From Streptomyces griseus (lineage in GTDB: Bacteria > Actinomycetota > Actinomycetes > Nanopelagicales > Nanopelagicaceae): a DNA stretch of 64,000 nucleotides. The stretch spans positions 1-64,000 of the forward strand of contig CAMCYO010000005.1 of NCBI GenBank assembly GCA_945884695.1. Direction: 5' to 3'. The notes beneath the pieces are model-generated. The model did no database searches. It was not told the origin of the DNA and saw only the letters and a program-made list of their open reading frames with translations. The translations under genes were made by a program, and so were the position numbers. Shown here one piece after another: positions 35,743-43,216 of this stretch. How positions within the stretch are numbered: the first letter of the stretch is position 1; every line of letters starts with the position of its first letter.

Positions 35743-35846
35743 TACCTACTACCCCTTCGACGAAGTCCGCTTACGCCCCACACGATAAGTCCAATACCAA
35801 TAACAACTGCAGCCAACGCTAGAAGAATAGAGGTAATTAATTCCAT
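35742..35846 (-). CDS. 34-aa single-pass membrane microprotein coupled to nitrobindin
   Basis: A 34-codon ORF, ATG at 35846, preceded by GGAGAAGCG as ribosome site. The peptide is one hydrophobic helix (Leu, Ile, Ala, Val, Gly; residues ~5-26) followed by a strongly basic tail with Leu-Arg-Arg-Arg-Gly-Ser-Arg, giving an N-out/C-in prediction. Its TAA overlaps the nitrobindin start. No family recognised. The ribosome site, composition and overlap together make a real gene likely. Confidence 0.65.
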   Translation of the reverse strand: MELITSILLALAAVVIGIGLIVWGVSGLRRRGSR

Positions 35847-35911
35847 CGCTTCTCCATGTTGTAAGCCTACCTGTGATTTATCATTAAGCCTTGTAAGCAC
35901 TTATTTTCAAT

Positions 35912-36802
35912 TTACTCTTGGATTGCAGGGACTCCACCAACGGTTAATTGCGAATCAAGTGGCACGTTTCGCTTAACCACAGCAAGTGCGATTGTTCCTA
36001 ACTCGTAGTGGCGGGCGACTGTTCCAACATAACCAACTTTTACGCCATCTTTTTCAACATCTGCGCCAGTAGCTGGGACAGTAACAACGCTTCCATCAAG
36101 GTGTAATAAAACAAGGCGGCGCGGAGGCTTTCCTAAATTAGCAACTTTTGCCACAGTTTCTTGGCCCCGGTAGCAACCCTTGTCCATATGAACAGACTTA
36201 TTCAACATCTCAAGTTCATTTGGTATTGATTTATTATCTGTCTCAAAACCAATTCGTGCTCTGCGATGAGCAACTCGCTCGGCATCTAGGGCCCACGTAC
36301 CAACTTGCAAGGCAGTGGAGGTAAAGGTTTCTTTCATTTGCTCCAACTCGTTACGTGGAACAAGTGCATAAGGGCCACCAAGTTCATCACTTAGCCCGGG
36401 TGCACGCAAAATCGCGAACTCACTTGATACATCTTCTATCTCAACACGTAAATTGAATTTCATTTTCTGTAGGTGAGTGAGCAATGGCGCAGCGCGACCA
36501 GTATCTAGAACTAGCCATGAAGTTTCCCCGTCATCAACCATTAAGAATTGATGTTCGATGTGTCCTTGCGGATCAAGAATCAATACTTCTTGCCAAAGGG
36601 CAGGTGCTAATTTCTCAAGATGTTGGGTTGTCAGTGAATGTAACCACGTTAATCGATCAATGCCGGTGACTGAGATTATTTCCTTATAAGAAAGATCTGC
36701 CCATGCTTTTCCACTTTTAAGTGCGCGCTGTTCTTTGGTTGGTTCACCAAAATGCCAGATTGCGCCTTTGTCGGGACCATCATCTACAAGGACTGCTGTC
36801 AT
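35912..36802 (-). CDS. ygfZ: Folate-binding Fe-S assembly protein YgfZ
   Basis: A 296-residue GcvT-like protein that supports repair or assembly of certain Fe-S enzymes in a folate-dependent way. The diagnostic Lys-Gly-Cys-Tyr-Arg-Gly-Gln-Glu motif has its conserved Cys at residue 210. Fold and length are typical. The Fur-family gene lies just upstream on the same strand (26-bp gap), which connects iron or zinc control with Fe-S maintenance, although co-regulation is inference. Confidence 0.93.
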   Translation of the reverse strand: MTAVLVDDGPDKGAIWHFGEPTKEQRALKSGKAWADLSYKEIISVTGIDRLTWLHSLTTQHLEKLAPALWQEVLILDPQGHIEHQFLMVDDGETSWLVLDTGRAAPLLTHLQKMKFNLRVEIEDVSSEFAILRAPGLSDELGGPYALVPRNELEQMKETFTSTALQVGTWALDAERVAHRRARIGFETDNKSIPNELEMLNKSVHMDKGCYRGQETVAKVANLGKPPRRLVLLHLDGSVVTVPATGADVEKDGVKVGYVGTVARHYELGTIALAVVKRNVPLDSQLTVGGVPAIQE

Positions 36803-36827
36803 GGTAGCAATCTACTCTTGTTGCTAA

Positions 36828-37244
36828 TTAAGCGTCAGTTGAGGCGCAAGTTGAACATCTACCGTAGATGGCAAAGTGCGTTACATCAGTCTTAAAGCCA
36901 TAATCATCGGCAAGGGTGTTCACGAAATTTGCTGCTACATCAATGGGCGCATCGCCAACTGATCCACATTCACCGCACACTAGATGTAGGTGCGTGATTT
37001 CTTCAGCCGCGTGATAAGTAGCACCACCATGGCCCAAGTGAGTGTGCTGAACGAGTCCGACATTTTCCAGGGTTTCAAGGTTGCGATAAACGGTTGAAAG
37101 ATTAATGCCTGGATGAGTTTGACGAACTCTTTCTGCAACATCTTCAGGAGTTGCATGTCCTAATGCGCGAACAGCAGAAAGAACAAGTTCTCGTTGCGGA
37201 GTTAGACGTAAACCCTTTTCGCGTAATTCATGTGGCTCAGCCAT
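36828..37244 (-). CDS. Fur-family metal-dependent repressor (Zur-like)
   Basis: A 138-residue regulator: winged helix (residues ~1-80) with Arg-Leu-Thr-Pro-Gln-Arg and Ser-Thr-Val-Tyr-Arg-Asn-Leu, then the dimerisation domain with His-Leu-His-Leu-Val-Cys-Gly-Glu-Cys (C90, C93) and a second Cys-Ser-Thr-Cys pair (C130, C133) that hold structural zinc. The metal sensed cannot be fixed: the proximity to ygfZ suits iron, while sequence flavour and length are closest to Zur/FurB of actinobacteria. Confidence 0.9.
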   Translation of the reverse strand: MAEPHELREKGLRLTPQRELVLSAVRALGHATPEDVAERVRQTHPGINLSTVYRNLETLENVGLVQHTHLGHGGATYHAAEEITHLHLVCGECGSVGDAPIDVAANFVNTLADDYGFKTDVTHFAIYGRCSTCASTDA

Positions 37245-37253
37245 GTGAGAAGT

Positions 37254-37697
37254 CTACTTTAAGCGAAGCACAAGTAGATATATCTCGCAGCCAAGGCAAA
37301 AATTGAATGCCGCATTTAAAAACGCTGCTCCAAGGGCAAAACCAAGTGAAACCGTAAAAAGGAGAGGGATATTTGCAATGATTCCCGCAAGGCCGACGAT
37401 TGCAAAAACTAGGCCGACGCTTTGTGCGAATTGAGGTGGTCGAACATCCTCTTGAGGAACTTCACCCTTAAGTTTTGGTTTGATGAGTGATCTGAAAATA
37501 AACGCGTACGGTGTGAACTGCGGACCTCTAATCGCCCCAATTGCGAAAACGATAATTTGAATTGCTAGAACCCAAATTGATTGTGTGTAAATCGCAAGAG
37601 ATAAGACGATTAAAGTAAGTAGCGCAGAGAATCTAGGCCCGCGTGCATCGATAGTTACATTTTTCTTTACAGTTTTTTGAGATGTTACTTGAGTCAT
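37254..37697 (-). CDS. DUF4395 membrane protein
   Basis: A 147-residue protein with about four hydrophobic helices. The Asp-Ala-Arg-Gly-Pro-Arg-Phe opening and the C-terminal Phe-Asn-Phe-Cys-Leu-Gly-Cys-Glu motif identify DUF4395. Family members are commonly found with thioredoxin-like and sulfurtransferase genes, and here a membrane-anchored thioredoxin lies upstream; the Cys pair may take part in thiol chemistry (inference). It ends 9 bases before the Fur-family start. Confidence 0.88.
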   Translation of the reverse strand: MTQVTSQKTVKKNVTIDARGPRFSALLTLIVLSLAIYTQSIWVLAIQIIVFAIGAIRGPQFTPYAFIFRSLIKPKLKGEVPQEDVRPPQFAQSVGLVFAIVGLAGIIANIPLLFTVSLGFALGAAFLNAAFNFCLGCEIYLLVLRLK

Positions 37698-37771
37698 GAA
37701 AGTTCCTTTATCTAGGTTGAATGGATGTGAAAGCTAAAAGCGCTTACATCACATTCGACACAGAGAGCCCG

Positions 37772-37804
37772 CTAAGCGACCAAAATCCAATACTCGTCGC
37801 TTAG
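37772..37804. promoter_or_regulatory. Inverted repeat between thioredoxin and DUF4395 genes
   Basis: Perfect 9-bp arms CTAAGCGAC (37772-37780) and GTCGCTTAG (37796-37804) separated by 15 bases, in the 200-bp gap ahead of DUF4395. There is no T-tract on the minus strand directly after it, so a terminator is less likely than an operator or leader hairpin. Confidence 0.6.
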
Positions 37805-37897
37805 TGAAATGCCATGGCTCAATGCGGAACATGAAATGAATTGTAAAGAACAGAAATGTATTTACCTAATTGCGAAAGATTCGCACTTACTAGAAAA

Positions 37898-38308
37898 TCA
37901 ATGTAGCGCTTGTAGGGCTGTGAGAACCTGTGCCCGACTCGGAGCTCCTACTGCACGACCTACTTCGAGCCCTTGTGAGTCCAGAAATAGCGTGGTTGGA
38001 GTAGATCGAATATCGAGCTTTCTCACAAGCTCTAATCTCTCTTCTGCATCAATATCTATATGTGCAACACCCGGCATATCCGCAACAATGTTTTGGAGCA
38101 AACTCTTTGTTGCTCTGCATGGCGTGCAAAACACTGTAGAAAACTGCACCAGCGTCGCATTAGCGCCGAGTGGGGCTCCCAGTACTTCTTCGTTAAGTGA
38201 GCCATATTTATTTTGGCGAGGTTTAACCACCCCGCGAGTCCTCCGGTGCCAAATACCGTATGCAGTGGCGAGGGCAAGAATGAGGAGGATTGGAACGATT
38301 GATTTCAC
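37898..38308 (-). CDS. Membrane-anchored thioredoxin-like protein
   Basis: About 136 residues from GTG 38308. Residues ~3-20 form a hydrophobic anchor followed by His-Arg-Arg; then a thioredoxin fold with the redox pair C61-C64 in Phe-Cys-Thr-Pro-Cys-Arg and the cis-Pro in Ser-Thr-Pro-Thr-Thr. The frame is open further to 38404 but that would run into the divergent glnR gene, so the GTG at the membrane helix is preferred. It likely works outside the membrane on protein or small-molecule thiols. DUF4395 follows downstream. Confidence 0.85.
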   Translation of the reverse strand: MKSIVPILLILALATAYGIWHRRTRGVVKPRQNKYGSLNEEVLGAPLGANATLVQFSTVFCTPCRATKSLLQNIVADMPGVAHIDIDAEERLELVRKLDIRSTPTTLFLDSQGLEVGRAVGAPSRAQVLTALQALH

Positions 38309-38364
38309 GCGAGTAGTCTTGCCTATGTTCTGGGAATTGAAAACCACCGTGAAGGGAGTCAGGC

Positions 38365-39078
38365 ATGGCAGGTGTTTTGTTGTTAACAAACACTCATGGA
38401 GCAAGCGCTGAAGTACTTCCTGCTCTTGCTCTCTTGCAACATCACGTGAAAATTATGCCTGCAGAAGCAAGCGCTCTTGTTGATTTTCCTGAGACAGATA
38501 TTTTATTGATTGATGCTCGACGCGAACTACCTGCAGCTAAGAACCTTACGCGTTTACTGACAACCACTGGCATTGGTGCACCTGTCATTGTCATTACAAC
38601 AGAAGGTGGCCTATCTGCGCTCACCCAGGATTGGGGCGCTGATGATGTTATTTTGGATACAGCAGGACCTGCTGAAGTTGAAGCTCGAATTCGTTTAGCA
38701 ATAGGCGAGTACAACGCAATCCGAAATGCTGCTGATCCAACATCTGGTGAAATTCGCAGTGGCGATATTATCATTGATGAGAAGACCTACACAGCAAAGT
38801 TAAAAGGTCGATCACTGGACCTTACTTTCAAAGAATTTGAGCTTTTAAAATATTTAGCACAGCATCCTGGGCGTGTGTTTACTCGCGCCCAACTTTTGCA
38901 AGAGATTTGGGGTTATGACTACTTTGGTGGAACTCGAACGGTAGACGTACATATTCGTCGCCTGCGTGCGAAATTAGGCGCTGAGTTCGAATCAATCATT
39001 GGCACTGTTCGTAATGTTGGCTACCGCTTCACAGTTTCAAGTGGGAGTAAAGAAAGTCACGCCTCCGAGCGCGTATAA
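38365..39078 (+). CDS. glnR: GlnR-type nitrogen regulator (atypical OmpR-like)
   Basis: A 237-residue protein closely following Streptomyces GlnR: start Leu-Leu-Leu-Thr-Asn, receiver-like domain (1-120) with D50 in Leu-Leu-Ile-Asp-Ala-Arg-Arg-Glu-Leu but without the usual acidic pocket at the start, and winged-helix output (about 135-230) with [11 protein letters not shown] and [11 protein letters not shown]. GlnR activates nitrogen assimilation genes and is an orphan without a partner kinase. The mshD-like gene follows 2 bases later. Confidence 0.92.
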   Translation: MAGVLLLTNTHGASAEVLPALALLQHHVKIMPAEASALVDFPETDILLIDARRELPAAKNLTRLLTTTGIGAPVIVITTEGGLSALTQDWGADDVILDTAGPAEVEARIRLAIGEYNAIRNAADPTSGEIRSGDIIIDEKTYTAKLKGRSLDLTFKEFELLKYLAQHPGRVFTRAQLLQEIWGYDYFGGTRTVDVHIRRLRAKLGAEFESIIGTVRNVGYRFTVSSGSKESHASERV

Positions 39079-39080
39079 GA

Positions 39081-39554
39081 ATGCGCCATATATTAAAAAT
39101 CCATCGCTCTTTGCAGGATCCGATTCCAGAAAGCAGCCATAGTTTCACGATTGAAGCTTTCAATCCCACATTGCACAAACAGATTTGGTTAGATTTAAAC
39201 AATTTAATCTTTATTGGACATCCCGATCAAGGTAATTGGGCGATGGCGGACTTAGAAAACCGAATCGCAGAACCTTGGTTTGATGCAAAAGGTTTTTTTC
39301 TAGCCATTGAAAATTCAAAAATTATAGGCTTTTGTTGGACCAAGATTCACCATGAATTTGTAAACCAAGAACCAACAGGCGAACTCTATGTAGTGGGTGT
39401 TGACCCACAATTTACGGGCAAAGGCGTTGGAAAGGCAGTTTCTATTGCTGCAATGAACTATTTACTGAGCAAGGGAATAAAGAATGCGATGTTGTATGTA
39501 GATGCCGATAACGAAAAAGGCTTAGCCCTCTACTCGCACTTAGGCTTCAACTAA
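39081..39554 (+). CDS. mshD: Single-GNAT-domain MshD-like acetyltransferase (mycothiol synthase, shortened)
   Basis: A 157-residue GNAT protein. It aligns with only the C-terminal half of MshD: Phe-Ile-Gly-His-Pro-Asp-Gln-Gly, Ala-Glu-Pro-Trp-Phe-Asp-Ala-Lys-Gly-Phe, Gly-Phe-Cys-Trp-Thr-Lys, Gly-Glu-Leu-Tyr-Val-Val-Gly-Val-Asp-Pro and the acetyl-CoA loop Gly-Lys-Gly-Val-Gly-Lys. Normal MshD is about 300 residues with two GNAT domains; the N-terminal one is missing and the protein ends right after Leu-Gly-Phe-Asn, so the last strand is also lost. The C-terminal half is the active one in MshD, so activity is plausible. It overlaps the convergent aminotransferase. Confidence 0.82.
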   Translation: MRHILKIHRSLQDPIPESSHSFTIEAFNPTLHKQIWLDLNNLIFIGHPDQGNWAMADLENRIAEPWFDAKGFFLAIENSKIIGFCWTKIHHEFVNQEPTGELYVVGVDPQFTGKGVGKAVSIAAMNYLLSKGIKNAMLYVDADNEKGLALYSHLGFN

Positions 39555-40892
39555 CTCAGCACACATCTTTCTAAAAGCGCTTGTGTGAGCATCAACATCA
39601 GCCATGGTTGTCTCTGGTGACATCAACGCCATGTTATGAAATGGTGTAATCAAGAAACCATCATTGAGCATGCGTAGGTGAATGTATTGCTCCAGTTCAA
39701 AATCACCCGCATCTGAAGCCTCTTTACCTGTTCTTGGGGCTGTTGCTTGAAACAAATATTCACCGCGCGCGCCAAGCCGCGAGCAATACCAGGGCAAATT
39801 GAATTCTTTAATTGCCGAATCCACTCCGTCGCACCAAGCGTTTCCGAGTTTGACCATCTTTTCAAATCCGGAGGCGGTAAGCACGTGAGTGAGCGTTGCT
39901 CGCATTGCAGCAAGGCTCATCGAATTTCCAGCCAATGTAGAACCAATTCCACCCGTATCAATGATTTCCCGGGACGTTCTTTCTTTAATTCGCTTGGCAA
40001 CATCTTCTGTCATGCCAAATGTGCCAGTTGGAATTCCACCTGCTATCGCTTTGCCAATAGTGAGTATGTCTGGCTTCAATCCATAAAGTGCAGTCATACC
40101 GCCAGGGCCGACAGAGATTGTGTGCGTTTCATCAATGATCCAAATAGCGCCATATTTCTTTGCAAGGACGCCAACAGCTTCTAAGTAGCCTTGATCAGGT
40201 AAAACAATGCCAATGTTGGTCATTGCAGGTTCCATTAAAATTGCCGCAACATCTCCTTTTTTTAGGGCATCCTCCATTGCAACCAAATTATTGAACTCAA
40301 CGACTCGGGTGGTCTGATCTAAATCAACGGGTGCACCTAAATTTCCTTCGCGCTTAACTGTATTTCCTGCGCTATCTAGAGTGGCAAAAGTTTCATCAAC
40401 GCTTCCGTGATAACACTTATCAATAACAATTATTTTGGATTTGCCTGTAATCAAACGGCAGTAACGAATAGAGTGCCGATTGGCATCAGTTGCTGTGACA
40501 GTAAATTGCCAGAGTGGAAGTCCAAAGCGTTGAGCCAGTTCTTTCGAAACAATGACCGCATCCTGGGTTGGAAGCATCGACGTAAAGCCGTGCTTCATTT
40601 GCTCAGTAATTGCTGCAACAGTTGGCGCAGGAGAATGCCCGGTCATAGAACCTGTATCGCCTAAACAAAAATCAACATAAGTATGGCCATCAACGTCGGT
40701 AAATTTGGCACCCTTTGATGTTGCAACAAAGACTGGATATGCCCCTGGCCACTTGGCCATCCACGACATAGGAACACCACCTGGCATTACTTTCTTGGCC
40801 TCGGCAAAGAGCGCGCCACTCTTTGGATGCAACTCCAAAAAGCGCTTCTCTTCACGCTCGGAGAGTTCAGCTAAACGTTTGCGATTGATCAT
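39540..40892 (-). CDS. Class III PLP aminotransferase (glutamate-1-semialdehyde aminomutase-like)
   Basis: A 450-residue fold-type I PLP enzyme. The Schiff-base lysine is K281 in Leu-Thr-Ile-Gly-Lys-Ala-Ile-Ala-Gly-Gly, with D254 of Ile-Ile-Asp-Glu-Thr. The usual Ser/Thr-Glu-Ala cofactor loop reads Thr-Asp-Ala-Asn-Arg, which marks a side branch of the family rather than a true HemL. Substrate unknown; amino acid or omega-amine transamination is likely. An aldose epimerase gene is directly upstream on the same strand with no gap. Confidence 0.88.
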   Translation of the reverse strand: MINRKRLAELSEREEKRFLELHPKSGALFAEAKKVMPGGVPMSWMAKWPGAYPVFVATSKGAKFTDVDGHTYVDFCLGDTGSMTGHSPAPTVAAITEQMKHGFTSMLPTQDAVIVSKELAQRFGLPLWQFTVTATDANRHSIRYCRLITGKSKIIVIDKCYHGSVDETFATLDSAGNTVKREGNLGAPVDLDQTTRVVEFNNLVAMEDALKKGDVAAILMEPAMTNIGIVLPDQGYLEAVGVLAKKYGAIWIIDETHTISVGPGGMTALYGLKPDILTIGKAIAGGIPTGTFGMTEDVAKRIKERTSREIIDTGGIGSTLAGNSMSLAAMRATLTHVLTASGFEKMVKLGNAWCDGVDSAIKEFNLPWYCSRLGARGEYLFQATAPRTGKEASDAGDFELEQYIHLRMLNDGFLITPFHNMALMSPETTMADVDAHTSAFRKMCAELVEA

Positions 40893-41660
40893 TTAGGTAT
40901 CTTGTGAAAAAACAAAGAGGGCTTCCATGTAATGCTCGCCTGTAATACCAAGATTTGCAGCCTCAGGTGGCGCAGTCTGTGGCTCTATGCAGACACCTTC
41001 AGAATCTTCTGTGTAAACAACCCACCACGGCGTATCGCATTCGATATCAATGCGAGCAGCGCCATCCCACACAACTGCAGGCGTGCCACGCACTTCAGTA
41101 AAGATGTCATCCCAAGGTTCTTTACACGGTTCAATACGTTTTCCTGTTGGTAAACCATCACTTGCTCGCTCAAGCATGACATGTGCTTTGAATTCAACTT
41201 CTGCGCTATCGCCACGGCCCAGATCGCGTGGAAACCAAGGATGAAAACCAATCCATGCAGGTAAGTCGCAATTTCCGGGCTCGTATTCCAAACTCCAACG
41301 AATGGCATCATCTAATACTTCAATAGTTTGCTCAACAGTTGCGCCACCATATGGCTCTGGAAGTTCTAGTAGAGAACGTCCTGGGCCAATTTCGCGCCAC
41401 GATGATGTGTAACCAAAACCATGCATTGCATGGGGTGGATCAAAATTTGTTGGCAATTGAAATTCTTTACCTGCTGGGTTTTTAACTATTCCATTGCGAA
41501 TACGCCCGGCCCAGGGTGCCATCGCATACCAACCCCACGTTGGTACTTCTCCGCGAAATCCAACAGAGAATTCCATATCGCGCCATTTGAGTGATGCAAT
41601 ACGTGCGCCTTGATCTAAATCGATAGCAATTTGAAATTCAGCATCATCGATGAATTGCAC
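40893..41660 (-). CDS. Aldose 1-epimerase family protein
   Basis: About 255 residues. It belongs to the galactose mutarotase-like superfamily: Gly-Ala-Arg-Ile-Ala-Ser-Leu near the start, His-Gly-Phe-Gly-Tyr (catalytic His region, about residue 82) and Gly-Phe-His-Pro-Trp-Phe (about 160). The GTG at 41660 is chosen over upstream codons because AAGGAGG lies a few bases ahead of it. It would interconvert sugar anomers; the exact sugar is unknown. It directly abuts the aminotransferase gene. Confidence 0.88.
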   Translation of the reverse strand: MQFIDDAEFQIAIDLDQGARIASLKWRDMEFSVGFRGEVPTWGWYAMAPWAGRIRNGIVKNPAGKEFQLPTNFDPPHAMHGFGYTSSWREIGPGRSLLELPEPYGGATVEQTIEVLDDAIRWSLEYEPGNCDLPAWIGFHPWFPRDLGRGDSAEVEFKAHVMLERASDGLPTGKRIEPCKEPWDDIFTEVRGTPAVVWDGAARIDIECDTPWWVVYTEDSEGVCIEPQTAPPEAANLGITGEHYMEALFVFSQDT

Positions 41661-41805
41661 GGCTGCCTCCTTCCTAAGCGAATTACAAAAGTTATTCTTG
41701 AAGTAATCTACACACAATTCGTGTTGACTCCTAGCGCAAGTAATTCTCATTTTAGGCAATACTTTTGAGCAAGTAAATCTCTCTTAGGCTTTGCCCTTAT
41801 GAGGA

Positions 41806-42087
41806 TTAACGCTCCAAGCAATCTCTCCATGTCACCAAGCAATCCTGTCCAACACCTCGCTCGACCCATGGAATCCAAGCCACTAATAAAATTCCAAGGA
41901 GTGCAAAATATGTTCCGACAAGTGCGCATAATCGCGAGAGTGAATTAATTGTTGAATAGAAAGAACCGATATCGGATTTAGTCATTGTGGTCAGTTGCAA
42001 CGCAATCGTGAGCCCAAGACCTAGGCCGGTAATCAGCGCAGCCCAGTCAACGCCAGCGGTACGGGTCTGTCGGGTGGTTTGTGACAT
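41806..42087 (-). pseudogene. Truncated N-terminus of a ferric-reductase-like membrane protein
   Basis: A 93-residue ORF. Two hydrophobic helices (about 16-35 and 48-72) are followed by Trp-Ile-Pro-Trp-Val-Glu-Arg-Gly-Val-Gly-Gln-Asp. This matches what I know of the start of actinobacterial ferric-reductase-type transmembrane/FNR fusion proteins (Leu-Thr-Gly-Leu-Val-Gly-Thr-Tyr then Arg-Ile-Pro-Trp-Leu-Glu-Arg). Full-length members exceed 400 residues; the rest is not found in any frame downstream. So this is probably a decayed gene, although a short stand-alone membrane protein is possible. Confidence 0.6.
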
Positions 42088-42180
42088 GCGAGTAGAAGAC
42101 CCTACTTACTTGAGTGTTAAGTGAGCATTACCTGGGGTCAGGCGCACAGTTATGGACTCATGACCTAATAAGGTTTGCAT

Positions 42181-43137
42181 ATGCGCGTATTCATCACCGG
42201 TGGCGCCGGATTTATCGGCTCGCACCTTTGCGACGCCCTGGTGGCTCGCGGAGACAGCGTGATCATCTTGGACAACCTCAGTACGGGTTCGCGCACCAAC
42301 ATTGCCCATCTTGGGGCAAAGATCGAAACCATCATTGGCGATATTCGCGATGTGGCAGTGATTGAGAAAGCTGTTGCCGGCGCCGATGTTGTTCTGCACA
42401 TGGCCGCAGCACTTGGCGTATCAACAATTTTAGAATCACCGATTGAATCTATCTCAACAAATTTCACAGGTAGCGAAGTTGTCTTGATGGCAGCTGCAAA
42501 ATTTAACAAGCGCATCGTGATTGCAAGTACATCAGAGATTTACGGCAAGAATCCTAAACAACCACTAAGCGAAACAGATGATCGCATCATCGGTACTCCT
42601 CAAAAGTTGCGCTGGACATACTCAGATGCCAAAGCGTTAGAAGAAGCGCTCGCTCACGCGCTCTTTCTTGAAGAGAAATTACCTGTCACCACCATTCGTT
42701 TATTTAATACTGTTGGCCCACGCCAAACTGGTCGCTACGGAATGGTTGTCCCACGTTTTGTTTCCGCGGCGCTTGAAGGAAAGCCCATTGAAATTTTTGG
42801 TGATGGCACACAATCTCGAGTTTTCTGTCATGTAGCCGACGCCATCAACGCTATCTTGGCGCTGATTCCTGATAATAAAACTATCGGTGAGGTTTACAAC
42901 ATTGGCGGAGTTGGCGAAGTCAGTATCAAAGAACTTGCCGAGCGCGTGATTGCTCGCACGAATTCGAAATCTAAAATTACCTACACACCGTACGAAAGCG
43001 CCTACCCAGCAGGGTATGAAGATATGCAAAGGCGTGTGCCAGATACAACAAAAATCAGAAACGCAATCACGTGGTCACCTGCCTATTCACTAGATGGCAT
43101 TATCGATAGCGTTGCTGACTACTTTAAAAGCAAGTAG
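42181..43137 (+). CDS. NAD-dependent sugar epimerase/dehydratase
   Basis: A 318-residue extended SDR. Gly-Gly-Ala-Gly-Phe-Ile-Gly at residues 7-13 binds NAD; the catalytic pair is Y147 and K151, with Ser-Thr-Ser-Glu (117-119) upstream. The closest groups are UDP-glucose 4-epimerase and UDP-glucuronate decarboxylase. ATG 42181 (AAGG 8 bases upstream) is preferred over a TTG two codons earlier. The adjacent nucleotide-sugar dehydrogenase on the other strand suggests a shared sugar pathway. Confidence 0.9.
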   Translation: MRVFITGGAGFIGSHLCDALVARGDSVIILDNLSTGSRTNIAHLGAKIETIIGDIRDVAVIEKAVAGADVVLHMAAALGVSTILESPIESISTNFTGSEVVLMAAAKFNKRIVIASTSEIYGKNPKQPLSETDDRIIGTPQKLRWTYSDAKALEEALAHALFLEEKLPVTTIRLFNTVGPRQTGRYGMVVPRFVSAALEGKPIEIFGDGTQSRVFCHVADAINAILALIPDNKTIGEVYNIGGVGEVSIKELAERVIARTNSKSKITYTPYESAYPAGYEDMQRRVPDTTKIRNAITWSPAYSLDGIIDSVADYFKSK

Positions 43138-43216
43138 CCCTAACCGCTTTACTCTCACCCTAGATCACTAGTTACCTAACTACCACCAGCATTAATAAGC
43201 CCTATATTTAATGGCT

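Noticed and set aside
37809-38411. 200-aa plus-strand ORF
   Set aside because: It is antisense to the thioredoxin-like gene, whose Cys-Thr-Pro-Cys motif and membrane anchor are clear.
42106-42515. Minus-strand ORFs opposite the epimerase start
   Set aside because: Antisense to the Gly-Gly-Ala-Gly-Phe-Ile-Gly Rossmann region of a recognised SDR; no features of their own.
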